Origin: Verrucomicrobia subdivision 3 bacterium UBA693
Lineage (GTDB): Bacteria; Verrucomicrobiota; Verrucomicrobiia; Limisphaerales; UBA8199
Direction of reading: 5' to 3'
Assembly (NCBI GenBank): GCA_002298785.1
Contig: DBMR01000103.1
Coordinates: 1 to 64,000 of the forward strand
DNA: 64,000 bases
In this document: positions 48,219 to 56,610 of the stretch, piece after piece
Layout of the letters: the number at the start of each line of letters is the position of its first letter
Position numbering within the stretch: the first letter of the stretch is position 1
Position numbers and translations under genes: made by a program
The notes under the pieces: generated by a model
Told to the model about the DNA's origin: nothing
The model's database searches: none
Seen by the model: the letters and a program-made list of their open reading frames with translations, nothing else

Positions 48219-50767
48219 AATGTAGAACCATGCAAACCGTGCTTGAACCTGTTAACACTGACTTGCCTTCCGAACTTCAAGATACTGTGCAAGAAGCCTG
48301 CCGGCGCATTCCACCACTTTGGCCCCTGAAGAACTTCGTGGCGGTAAATCCATTTCTCGGCCTCAGCGACCGGCACTTCATCGAAGCTGCAGCGCTGATC
48401 CGCCGGGTGGGCCATGGCGACATGCTGATGGCGGAGGAGTATTACTTGGAAGCCATCGAAGCCGGGCGCATCACCGAACCAGACTTCGCGACCGCCGCCG
48501 ATTGCGCGGCCCGGACCCTTCCTTCGCGTTGGGCGGAACAAATAGATTACTCCAGCCTGGCGGGATTGGCGCGGGCCTTGCGCGATGCGAAGGACTCGCC
48601 GACGTCCGCTCGCGTGCTCACCTTCGCCGATTTTTTGGACACGCGGCAAAGCCGGGATTGGGCCGCGCTGGTGGTCGAGGAAATCTCCAAATGGTGCTCG
48701 GCTTACTACGACCAGGGCCAATCCTCGTGGCGGATGCCGTGGCGGCACTTGGATCTGTTCGCTGCCTGGAAGGCCGCCGCGCAACTCGATGTTAATCCCG
48801 AATTGAGCGGACTTAAGCACTTCCGCCGGTTCGTGCAGTCGCTTCCGGCTTCTCCCATGGAGGTCATTGAACGCGCCCTGTCCGCCCTCGGCGTGCCGGA
48901 GCACGCCCAGGTAGATTTCCTCCATCGGCAATTGATGAGCATCGGAGGTTGGAGCAGCCACGTGCAGTTTCGGGTGCGAGAAGCGGCCATGGCCGGAAAG
49001 CGGGACGATTCACTGGAGAACCTGCTGGCCATACGGCTGGTTTACGACCTGGCGTTGCTGAACCAGTCTGGTGCTGACGCGGAACTCGCACGGAACTGGC
49101 GGGAACAATGGCTGGCGCAGAAAGGCGCAGACACCACTATCGCCAACGACCTTTTGACGCGTTACGTCGCCCAGCAGGCGCTGGAGTGCGCCTATCAACG
49201 CTCGTTGCTCTCCCAAGTTCACTCGAAATGCGGGGGCACACCCGCCACGAACGCCGGAAGACCAACGCTGCAAGCCGTCTTCTGCATTGATGTGCGCTCA
49301 GAGGTGTTCCGGCGGTCGCTTGAGGCGCAGTCGGCGAAAATCGAAACCCTGGGCTTCGCCGGGTTTTTTGGCATGCCGATTGAATACGTGAAGTTTGGTC
49401 ACGCCGGGGGCTCGGCGCGGTGTCCGGTGCTGTTGACGCCGAAAGTAAAGGTGCGTGAAGCAACGCGCCCCGACCAGGCGGGTGGTGAGGCCGCGCAACT
49501 TGAACGCCTGGAGGTGAAGCGAACGGTGCTCGGGGCCTGGAACGCGTTCAAGACCTCGGCGATCTCCTGCTTCTCCTTCGTGGAAGCGGCCGGGCTCTGG
49601 TTTGGCGTGAAGCTGGCCAAAGACTCCCTCGGCTTGGGCGCACCCGCCAGAGGTTACACGACGCCCGGCGAACACGGCCAACCCGGTCCGCGCATCGAAC
49701 GGGAAACCTGTTGCGCCGAACACCACGGTCACGACGGTGAAACCGGCATTCCCCTCTCGGATCAAGTTGCCTTGGCGATAGGAGCGTTGCGCAACATGGG
49801 ACTGACCTCAAACTTCGCACCGATCGTGCTACTCTGTGGGCACGGCAGCGCTACCAACAACAATCCCTACGGCTCGGCACTCGATTGCGGCGCGTGCGGC
49901 GGCCACGCCGGCGACGCCAACGCGCGAGTTGCCGTGGCGATTCTGAACCAGCCTGCTGTGCGGGAAGCGCTGAAAACCGAGGGGATCGCAATTCCCGCGG
50001 ACACGGTTTTCGTAGCCGGGCTGCATAACACCACCACCGATGAGGTCTCGTTGTATGACACGCCGCAGCTCTCGGCCGATCAGGAAGAAGCCCTGACCCA
50101 GGTGAGAGGTTGGTTATCCGGTGCGACCCGGGCCGCCCGGCGCGATCGGGCCGTCTCGCTGGGACTATCCGGGCTTTCGGAAGTCGAACTCGACGATGCG
50201 GTGCTAGCCCGGAGTCGTGACTGGGCGCAGGTGCGCCCCGAGTGGGGACTTGCGGGAAATGCGGCTTTCATCGCCGCGCCCCGCGAGCGGACCAAGGGAT
50301 GCAACCTTGGTGGCCGCACGTTCCTGCACAATTACGACCCAGCCCAGGACACGAATGCGGCTGTCCTTGAACTCATCATGGTCGCCCCCATGGTGGTGGG
50401 GAGCTGGATCAACCTGCAATACTATGGCTCGACGGTGAACAACCGACTGTTCGGCAGTGGCAACAAGGTCACGCACAACGTGGTCGGCACCTTTGGCGTG
50501 TGGCAGGGGAACGGCGGAGATTTGCAGACAGGCCTGCCGCTGCAGTCGCTGCACGATGGCAGCCAGTGGCGGCATGAACCGTTGCGGTTGAGCGTCGTGC
50601 TCGAGGCGTCGCGGCAGGAGGTCGAAGCAATTCTGGAAAAACACGCGTCCGTAGCAGAACTGGTGGAGAACGGCTGGATTCACCTGTTCGCCCTGGAGGT
50701 GGTTGAGGGAAAGACGTGGAAGTATCTCCAGCGCTCAAACTGGGCTGAGTTTATGGGGCAATCGTGA
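48215..50767 (+). CDS. dabA: Inorganic carbon transporter subunit DabA (DUF2309)
   Basis: An 850-residue protein of the UPF0753/DUF2309 family. It has the beta-carbonic-anhydrase-like zinc site described for DabA: Cys357 and Asp359 in FCIDVRSE, His543 in LCGHGS and Cys558 in ALDCGACGG. The His-Cys spacing of 15 equals that of the Halothiobacillus protein as I recall it. The peripheral subunit converts CO2 to bicarbonate in one direction, powered through DabB. It overlaps dabB by four bases. A second ATG five codons in is possible. Normal length and intact metal site indicate a working pump. Confidence 0.93.
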   Translation: MKCRTMQTVLEPVNTDLPSELQDTVQEACRRIPPLWPLKNFVAVNPFLGLSDRHFIEAAALIRRVGHGDMLMAEEYYLEAIEAGRITEPDFATAADCAARTLPSRWAEQIDYSSLAGLARALRDAKDSPTSARVLTFADFLDTRQSRDWAALVVEEISKWCSAYYDQGQSSWRMPWRHLDLFAAWKAAAQLDVNPELSGLKHFRRFVQSLPASPMEVIERALSALGVPEHAQVDFLHRQLMSIGGWSSHVQFRVREAAMAGKRDDSLENLLAIRLVYDLALLNQSGADAELARNWREQWLAQKGADTTIANDLLTRYVAQQALECAYQRSLLSQVHSKCGGTPATNAGRPTLQAVFCIDVRSEVFRRSLEAQSAKIETLGFAGFFGMPIEYVKFGHAGGSARCPVLLTPKVKVREATRPDQAGGEAAQLERLEVKRTVLGAWNAFKTSAISCFSFVEAAGLWFGVKLAKDSLGLGAPARGYTTPGEHGQPGPRIERETCCAEHHGHDGETGIPLSDQVALAIGALRNMGLTSNFAPIVLLCGHGSATNNNPYGSALDCGACGGHAGDANARVAVAILNQPAVREALKTEGIAIPADTVFVAGLHNTTTDEVSLYDTPQLSADQEEALTQVRGWLSGATRAARRDRAVSLGLSGLSEVELDDAVLARSRDWAQVRPEWGLAGNAAFIAAPRERTKGCNLGGRTFLHNYDPAQDTNAAVLELIMVAPMVVGSWINLQYYGSTVNNRLFGSGNKVTHNVVGTFGVWQGNGGDLQTGLPLQSLHDGSQWRHEPLRLSVVLEASRQEVEAILEKHASVAELVENGWIHLFALEVVEGKTWKYLQRSNWAEFMGQS

Positions 50768-50849
50768 GGCACAGGGCATGCCGGCCTCCTACCTCGTGGA
50801 GCGCTAAGTTGCGTTACGCAGAGCGCGGTTGCGCCCCGAGGGCCCTCGA

Positions 50850-51758
50850 TTAGGTTGAGTGCGCGAACAACTTGGCTTGCGCGGCTTCCGTTATCGTCAC
50901 GGCGGCGGGGTGGACAATCCTCCTTTCTGCCGTAATCGCATAAAACTGTTGCAGACAGCCATCGACCGCTCCGATCTCGCGAAGTTGGAAGCGAGCGGCG
51001 GCCTCGGAAAGTATCACTTTCCAGATGGGGACGAAGCCCTTCTCATCCGCAGCCATTACGTTCATTAAGGCCGCGTCGTCAAACTCACCAATGACCCGCG
51101 GGCGAATCTGCTTTTCTTGAAACCACTTTTCGAGGGACCGCCGCATGGCCGTATTTTCGCTCGGCAAGAGAGCAGGGGCGTCATTCAACGAGGCCGGAAA
51201 TCCTTTGCGGAGGCGGGCGGCCAGCTTGGAGGAAGCGCAAAAGCACACCGCCGATTCGCCCAGGAGGTGTGTGAACGCCCTGAATTTGAGGCTGCTGGAA
51301 GCCGGTTCGTCGGCGAGCACGATGTCAAGCTTGTGCGCGGCTAGCTGCGCCAGCAGGTCCTCCATTTTTCCCTCCCGACAGAGAATGTGCACGGTTTGAG
51401 TCATGCTAAGGACCGGCTTAATAATTTCGTTGACCACCAGCTTTGGGAGGGCGTCGGCGACGCCGACATAAAAGCGGAGCGATTGGAGCCCAGGCCGTTG
51501 TTTAACGGCACGCATCATTTCGGCGCCGAGGCCAAAGATTTCTTCGGCATAGCGCAGTACCACCTGGCCGGCGTCCGTCAGCACATTGGAACGCCCGCTG
51601 CGACGGAAAAGCGGTTCACCGACGGCATCCTCAAGCTCCTTGATCTGCTCCGAGATCGAAGGCTGCGAAACGTGCAACTTGTCCGCGGCGCGCTTGAGGC
51701 CGCCTTCCTTAGCTACGACCCAGAAATAGCGTAGATGATGATAATTGAGCCATTCCAT
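50850..51758 (-). CDS. Second NhaR-like LysR regulator beside dabBA
   Basis: A 302-residue LysR-type regulator. It begins MEWLNYHHLRYFWVVAKEGGLKRAADKLHVSQPSISEQIKELE, again the NhaR-type NYHHLRYF start, with the effector domain from about residue 90. The frame is open upstream to 51866, but the conserved N-terminus fixes the start at 51758. It is the closer match to NhaR proper (FYVGVADALPKLVVNEIIKP, ADEPASSSL). It faces away from a membrane metalloprotease gene and towards dabA, and a perfect palindrome sits just before its start. Targets may be itself, the protease operon or dabBA. Confidence 0.87.
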   Translation of the reverse strand: MEWLNYHHLRYFWVVAKEGGLKRAADKLHVSQPSISEQIKELEDAVGEPLFRRSGRSNVLTDAGQVVLRYAEEIFGLGAEMMRAVKQRPGLQSLRFYVGVADALPKLVVNEIIKPVLSMTQTVHILCREGKMEDLLAQLAAHKLDIVLADEPASSSLKFRAFTHLLGESAVCFCASSKLAARLRKGFPASLNDAPALLPSENTAMRRSLEKWFQEKQIRPRVIGEFDDAALMNVMAADEKGFVPIWKVILSEAAARFQLREIGAVDGCLQQFYAITAERRIVHPAAVTITEAAQAKLFAHST

Positions 51759-51771
51759 GCCGGCGATAATG

Positions 51772-51788
51772 CTTCGGATTATCCGAAG
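51772..51788. promoter_or_regulatory. Perfect palindrome upstream of the NhaR-like gene
   Basis: CTTCGGAT-T-ATCCGAAG is a perfect 8-base inverted repeat with one central base, placed 14-30 bases before the regulator start and about 125 bases before the metalloprotease gene. It is a likely operator. Its compact form is unlike the long T-N11-A sites usual for LysR proteins, so another regulator may bind it. Confidence 0.5.
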
Positions 51789-51911
51789 TGTCCATTCGAA
51801 AGGTCGTATTAGTCCGGTCCCTGTTGCGAATGCACCTTGCCGCTGTGAACGCCGAACGCCTGACACTTCGGGTGAAGCGAAGGCAACGGCGAAAACCGAA
51901 AACGAAACATT

Positions 51912-52601
51912 ATGATTTGGATTTTATTCATCGGCACAATGGCGCTGTCGCTTTGGGCGGCGGCGCGAGTGAAGACGGTTTACAACCGCTACAACCAAGT
52001 GCCCGTGCGCTCAGGCCTTACCGGCGCGGAAGTGGCCGCGGAGATTCTCCGGCGCAAGGGCATCTATGATGTCCAGATCGCTGAGGGTGAAGGGATGCTG
52101 GGCGATCATTACGATCCCATCCACAGACGGCTGGTGCTCTCGCCAGACAATTTTCACGGGCGCACGGTGGCGGCGCTGGGCGTGGCGGCACACGAGTGCG
52201 GTCACGCCATTCAGCACGCGTCCGCGTACCAGCCGTTGCACTGGCGCATGGCGGCGGTGGGCATCACCACGTTCGCCGGCCAGGTGGTCATGTGGCTGCC
52301 GCTGCTGGGCATGTTTACGGGCTTGATTCAGCCGCTGACCGGCGCGCTGGTCATGGCCGTAGCGTGGGGTGTGATCATGCTGTTCAATCTCGTCACCCTG
52401 CCCGTCGAGTTCGACGCGTCGCGCCGCGCCAAAGCGGTGCTCGCGAACTTCGGTTACATCGCACCGGGCGAGGAAGCGCTGGGGGTGAAAAGAGTGCTCG
52501 ACGCCGCGGCGTGGACCTACGTGGCGGCATTCGTGACCTCGCTGGCCTACTTGCTGTGGCACTTGCTGCCACTGCTGGCGGGCAACCGATCACGGGATTG
52601 A
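51912..52601 (+). CDS. YugP-like membrane zinc metalloprotease
   Basis: A 229-residue protein of the neutral zinc metallopeptidase family Zn_peptidase_2. An N-terminal helix (MIWILFIGTMALSLWAA) is followed by GLTGAEVAAEILRRKG, an HYDPIHRRLVLSPDNFHG strand region, and the zinc motif AAHECGHAIQH. Three more helices and LPVEFDASRRAKAVL complete the family pattern. The substrate is unknown. The stop overlaps the first possible start of the next gene by one base. Confidence 0.88.
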   Translation: MIWILFIGTMALSLWAAARVKTVYNRYNQVPVRSGLTGAEVAAEILRRKGIYDVQIAEGEGMLGDHYDPIHRRLVLSPDNFHGRTVAALGVAAHECGHAIQHASAYQPLHWRMAAVGITTFAGQVVMWLPLLGMFTGLIQPLTGALVMAVAWGVIMLFNLVTLPVEFDASRRAKAVLANFGYIAPGEEALGVKRVLDAAAWTYVAAFVTSLAYLLWHLLPLLAGNRSRD

Positions 52602-52645
52602 TGATACAGCGCCTCTTAACACTGGAACGAAACCTGACCACAAAC

Positions 52646-53011
52646 ATGAGAATCAACCTGCAGCATTTGAATATCCGCTCGCGTGACGGGCTGGACCGCT
52701 GGGTGGAGGAACAGATCCTGGCGCTCGGTGAGGCCCGCTGGATTGACGAAGCCAATGTGCGGCTCGAAGGTCGATCGGTGTCCCGCCCGCCGTTCGCGGT
52801 GCACATTCGACTGATCACTCCCGGGCCGGACCTTTTCGCTGAAAGCAGCGACTACACCCTCCGTGCGGCGTTCACCAAGGCGCTTACGCAATTGCGGGAG
52901 GCGATCACCAACCGCGCCGCGAAACAGTTGCGGCGGCTGAAAAGCAACTCATCCGCGCCCGCGGCGAAGACCCGCGCCGCGCGGTCGGCTTTAAACCTCC
53001 AAGACCATTAA
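52646..53011 (+). CDS. HPF/RaiA-like ribosome hibernation-type protein
   Basis: About 121 residues from the ATG at 52646 (an in-frame ATG at 52601 would overlap the previous stop). The pattern MRINLQHLNIRSRDGLDRWVEEQILALGE ... VRLEGRSVSRPPFAVHIRLITPGPDLFAESSDYTLRAAFTKALTQLREAI is that of the sigma-54 modulation/S30AE domain: a beta strand, helix, exposed strands, then a second helix. The C-terminal tail is basic and Ala-rich. It lacks the long-HPF dimerisation domain. Relatives bind the 30S decoding region in stress; a divergent member might do something else. Confidence 0.72.
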   Translation: MRINLQHLNIRSRDGLDRWVEEQILALGEARWIDEANVRLEGRSVSRPPFAVHIRLITPGPDLFAESSDYTLRAAFTKALTQLREAITNRAAKQLRRLKSNSSAPAAKTRAARSALNLQDH

Positions 53012-53024
53012 CACGAAAAGGACC

Positions 53025-54212
53025 ATGAACATGAAAACCAAATCCTCCATGGGCTCGGCGCTCCACCTCGGGCGCTGGCTCGGCATTGACGTTTACCTCC
53101 ACATTACCTTTCTGATCTTGCTGGCCTTCATCGGCCTCAGCCAAGGCATCGCGGCAGGCAGCGCAGGCGCGGCAATCGGCGGCGTGCTGTTCTTTGCCGG
53201 CCTGTTCGTCTGCGTGTTACTACATGAATACGGCCATGCCCTCGCCGCGCGCCGTTACGGCATCGCCACGCACGACATTACGCTCCTGCCCATCGGCGGC
53301 GTCGCGCGCCTCGAGCGGATGCCGGACAAACCGTGGCAGGAATTCGTCGTGGCCCTGGCCGGGCCAGCGGTGAATGTCGTGATCGCCGGCGGCCTGCTCG
53401 CAGGGCTGTTCTTGCGCAACTCGTGGCAACTGCCGTCGGAGCTGAGCGTTACGAGCGGCGGTTTCATCGAGCGCATGCTCGTGGCGAATGTGTTTCTGGT
53501 GGTGTTCAATTTGCTGCCCGCGTTCCCGATGGACGGCGGCCGCGTGTTGCGCTCGCTGCTGGCGATGCGCATGGAGTACGCCCGCGCGACCAGCATCGCC
53601 GCCGCCATCGGCAAGGGCATGGCCGTGATCTTTGGTTTCGCCGGATTATTCGGCAACCCGATGCTGTTGCTGATCGCGTTGTTCGTTTGGATCGGCGCGA
53701 CGCAAGAAGCCGCCGCCGCGCAGATGAAGTCCTCGTTCGCCGGCGCGGCCGTGCGCGACGCCATGCTCACTGACTTCCGCACCCTCTCGCCGCGGGATTC
53801 GCTGGCGGACGCGACGCAACTCCTGCTGGCCGGCTCGCAGACGGATTTCCCGGTCGTGGAGGGTGGGCGCGTAGTGGGCATCCTGGACCACGGCGCGCTG
53901 TTCCGAGCGTTGCGCGAACGGGGCGACCTGGCGGTGGTCGGCGACGTGATGCGCTCGGACTTCGTCAGTTTGCGAGCGAATCAATCACTGGATGAGGCTC
54001 TGGCAGAAGTGCGCGCCGAGGGTGGCCTGACCATGACCGTGATCGAGGATGGCCGATGCGTTGGCCTGTTGACGCCGGAAAACGTGGGTGAGTTTTTCAT
54101 GATCCGCCGCGCGCTCGCGGGGAGAGGCCCGAACCGTCCTCCGGTTCCGCCGGTGATTCCTGTTTCCCGCGCGCTGCCGCCGCGGATCCTGGTCCGGCAG
54201 CCGGGCTCATGA
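53025..54212 (+). CDS. Site-2-protease-like M50 metalloprotease with CBS pair
   Basis: A 395-residue intramembrane metalloprotease. The zinc motif is LLHEYGHALAARRYGI and the third ligand lies in NLLPAFPMDGGRVLRSLLA, both in membrane helices. Two CBS domains (about 245-365) follow (AMLTDFRTLSPRDSLADATQLLL and MRSDFVSLRANQSLDEAL). This CBS-fused type is common in bacteria and is thought to be controlled by adenine nucleotides. It is 13 bases after the hibernation-like gene and shares a run of stress-related genes. Confidence 0.9.
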   Translation: MNMKTKSSMGSALHLGRWLGIDVYLHITFLILLAFIGLSQGIAAGSAGAAIGGVLFFAGLFVCVLLHEYGHALAARRYGIATHDITLLPIGGVARLERMPDKPWQEFVVALAGPAVNVVIAGGLLAGLFLRNSWQLPSELSVTSGGFIERMLVANVFLVVFNLLPAFPMDGGRVLRSLLAMRMEYARATSIAAAIGKGMAVIFGFAGLFGNPMLLLIALFVWIGATQEAAAAQMKSSFAGAAVRDAMLTDFRTLSPRDSLADATQLLLAGSQTDFPVVEGGRVVGILDHGALFRALRERGDLAVVGDVMRSDFVSLRANQSLDEALAEVRAEGGLTMTVIEDGRCVGLLTPENVGEFFMIRRALAGRGPNRPPVPPVIPVSRALPPRILVRQPGS

Positions 54213-54264
54213 AGTCTCCAAATCCAAATCGCTCAATTGTGCCACGCCCTCACCACTCCAACGC

Positions 54265-54525
54265 ATGAACCTAATGAAGAAAGTTCTCGTCGCCATCGCT
54301 GGCGGTTCTGTGCTGGCCGCTGGCATCGCGATGCTCGTCCTGCCAGGGCCAGCGCTGGTGGTGATTCCCGCCGCCCTGGCCATTCTGGCAATCGAGTTCC
54401 ACTGGGCGCGACGCTGGCTGGCGTGGTTGCGCGAGCGGCTCAAAGCAATCGGCGCAAATAAATCATCAATTGGACCGACTCCAAACCTGAATTCACTTGA
54501 TGCTGGCCGCACTCAAGAACGATGA
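54265..54525 (+). CDS. PGPGW/TIGR02611-type small membrane protein
   Basis: An 86-residue protein with one or two membrane helices and the family motif LPGPALVVIPAALAILAIEFHWARRWLAWLRE (closely LPGPG.. IP.GL..LA.EF.WAR). Function unknown. It sits between the M50 protease and a universal stress protein gene, three bases before the latter, suggesting co-expression. Confidence 0.75.
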   Translation: MNLMKKVLVAIAGGSVLAAGIAMLVLPGPALVVIPAALAILAIEFHWARRWLAWLRERLKAIGANKSSIGPTPNLNSLDAGRTQER

Positions 54526-54528
54526 ACT

Positions 54529-55419
54529 ATGAACAAGCTCAAGACCATTCTCGTTCGCGTGGATTTTTCAGAGTGCTCGCGCAGCGCTCTGGAGCAGGCC
54601 GTGCGCCTGGCACGCTGGAACGACGCCGACCTGCGCATCCTGCACGTCATGCCCCCGCCGTCGCTGAATTCGACCGACGAAACCATGCAACGGACGCTGG
54701 ACGGGATGCGCGGACGGATGCGGGAGGACGCAATCGCCCGCCTGGCAGATTGGGCCAGCGAGGCGGGAGCTCCCGCGGGCCACAGCCGGGAGGTGATCAA
54801 CGGCGTGCCGCTCGAGGTGCTGCTGGCCGAGAGCCGTTCCAAGAAGGCTGATTTGCTGGTGCTTGGCGTCACGGGTGACTCGCTGCTGCCTAATGGCGCG
54901 GGCACGCTGGCTACCAAGTGCCTGCGCAAAGCCGGCACTAAAGTCCTGCTGGTTAATGCGATTCACGCGCAGCCGTTTCGCCGTATTGTCGCCTGTGTGG
55001 ACTTTTCGGAAGCTTCCCGCGAAGTAGTGGCCCAAGCTTGGCGCGTGGCAGATCGAGACCGAGCCGAGGTGCACTTACTCCACGTGTTCCAACCGGAGTG
55101 GAGAGTCTGGAATTCCATCACCGACCTGCCCGCGCTGGAGGATTTTGAGCAGAGCTATCGCGCCATCCTCGAGGGTAACCTCCGCCAATTCGCGGACGGG
55201 GCCGCCAAGGCGGACCCGATCGTGTCAGTGCACCAGGGCAAGACCCATGGCCACGGCATCGCAGAGTACTGCCGGAACGTGGACGCCGACCTCGTTATTC
55301 TTGGCTCCAAAGGCCAGACAAATTTGAAATACGTTTTGCTCGGCTCGACGGTTGAGCGTTTGCTTAAAGAGCTTCCCTGCTCCGCCCTGGTGGTGCGACC
55401 ACCAGGCGGGAATGGATAG
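54529..55419 (+). CDS. Tandem universal stress protein
   Basis: A 296-residue protein made of two Usp domains. The first (1-142) begins LKTILVRVDFSECSRSALEQA and ends KAGTKVLLVNAI. The second (about 146-296) begins FRRIVACVDFSEASREVVAQAW and has the nucleotide motif ILGSKGQTNLKYVLLGSTVERLLKELPCSALVVRP. The glycine pattern G-x2-G-x9-GS in the second domain is close to complete (GSKGQTNLKYVLLGST), so ATP binding there is likely. Three bases after the previous gene. Confidence 0.88.
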   Translation: MNKLKTILVRVDFSECSRSALEQAVRLARWNDADLRILHVMPPPSLNSTDETMQRTLDGMRGRMREDAIARLADWASEAGAPAGHSREVINGVPLEVLLAESRSKKADLLVLGVTGDSLLPNGAGTLATKCLRKAGTKVLLVNAIHAQPFRRIVACVDFSEASREVVAQAWRVADRDRAEVHLLHVFQPEWRVWNSITDLPALEDFEQSYRAILEGNLRQFADGAAKADPIVSVHQGKTHGHGIAEYCRNVDADLVILGSKGQTNLKYVLLGSTVERLLKELPCSALVVRPPGGNG

Positions 55420-55614
55420 TAGCCTCCCGTGTTTCTCGATGCATATCAACGTGTTCCAGCCACCGTGACCGGGTCAAGCAGGGGGGCCGAGCCACGAGCG
55501 GCCCCACGGAAGGTCGCCGCCACACTTCGGAGAATCCTAACGGTCGCTTCTGAACATACGATTAGTCCCTCGGCTGGTGCGTCGTAAAGTGTCACTGTTC
55601 GACAATTAAAAGAT

Positions 55615-56610
55615 ATGACTGATACAATTTGGCTTTGGGTCGGTTTCAACATGTTCATCCTCGCGATGCTCGCGCTGGACCTGGGAGTTTTTCATCGCAA
55701 GTCGCACATTGTGTCGCTGCGCGAGTCCCTGACGTGGACAGGCGTGTGGGTGGTGCTGGCGCTCGTGTTCAACGCGGGCGTGTGGCATTTCGCCGGTTCG
55801 CAAAAGGCGTTGGAGTTCTTCACGGGTTATGTCATCGAAAAATCCTTGAGCGTTGACAACGTATTCGTGTTCGCGCTGTTGTTCTCCTATTTCGCGGTGC
55901 CGCCCAAATATCAGCACAAGGTGCTGTTCTGGGGCATTCTCGGCGCGCTGATCATGCGGGCCATCATGATCGCGGCGGGTGCGGCGCTTATCGTGAAGTT
56001 CGCCTGGATCATCTACGTGTTCGGCGCGTTCCTCATCCTCACGGGCATCAAGATGATCGTGAAGCGCGAGGAGGAGATTCACCCCGAGCGGAATCCGGTG
56101 GTGCGCTGGTTCAAGAAACTCATGCCGGTGACGCCGGAGTATCGTGGTGACAAGTTCTTCGTGCGCGAGAACGGGTTGCGCATGGCGACGCCATTGTTCG
56201 TGGTGCTGTTGTTGGTGGAGTTCACGGACCTGATCTTCGCGGTGGATTCAATCCCAGCGATCTTCGCGGTCACGAAAGACCCGTTCATCGTCTATACATC
56301 GAACGTGTTCGCCATCCTCGGGCTGCGGTCGCTCTATTTCGCGCTGGCGGGTGTGATGGACAAGTTTCATTACCTCAAAATCGGCCTGGGCGTGGTGCTA
56401 TCGTTCGTGGGCGTGAAGATGATTCTGTCGCACACGGCGTGGAAGATTGACACGCTGGTGTCGCTGGGAGTGATCGTGCTGATTCTTGCGACGAGCGTGG
56501 TGTGGTCGTTGTTGAAGCCGAAGAAGGTGGCCCTGCCCACGGGTGGCGGGGCGGTCAGTCCTCCGCCCGCCGCCATCGCCACCGGCGGCGCGCACCACCT
56601 GAAATCATGA
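55615..56610 (+). CDS. TerC/Alx-family membrane metal transporter
   Basis: A 331-residue protein with about nine helices. The family signature is EKSLSVDNVFVFALLFSYFAVP with the acidic residues in the membrane, repeated as LLLVEFTDLIFAVDSIPAIFAVT in the second half. Alx-type members export manganese; TerC members act in tellurite resistance and metal loading of secreted proteins. The 195 bases before it do not show the yybP-ykoY manganese riboswitch common for this family. It overlaps the CorC-type gene by four bases, so a divalent-metal role is likely. Confidence 0.9.
   Translation: MTDTIWLWVGFNMFILAMLALDLGVFHRKSHIVSLRESLTWTGVWVVLALVFNAGVWHFAGSQKALEFFTGYVIEKSLSVDNVFVFALLFSYFAVPPKYQHKVLFWGILGALIMRAIMIAAGAALIVKFAWIIYVFGAFLILTGIKMIVKREEEIHPERNPVVRWFKKLMPVTPEYRGDKFFVRENGLRMATPLFVVLLLVEFTDLIFAVDSIPAIFAVTKDPFIVYTSNVFAILGLRSLYFALAGVMDKFHYLKIGLGVVLSFVGVKMILSHTAWKIDTLVSLGVIVLILATSVVWSLLKPKKVALPTGGGAVSPPPAAIATGGAHHLKS

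Noticed and set aside
55420..55614. Expected yybP-ykoY manganese riboswitch before the TerC/Alx-like gene.
   Set aside because: The conserved yybP-ykoY loop sequences are not present in the 195-base leader.
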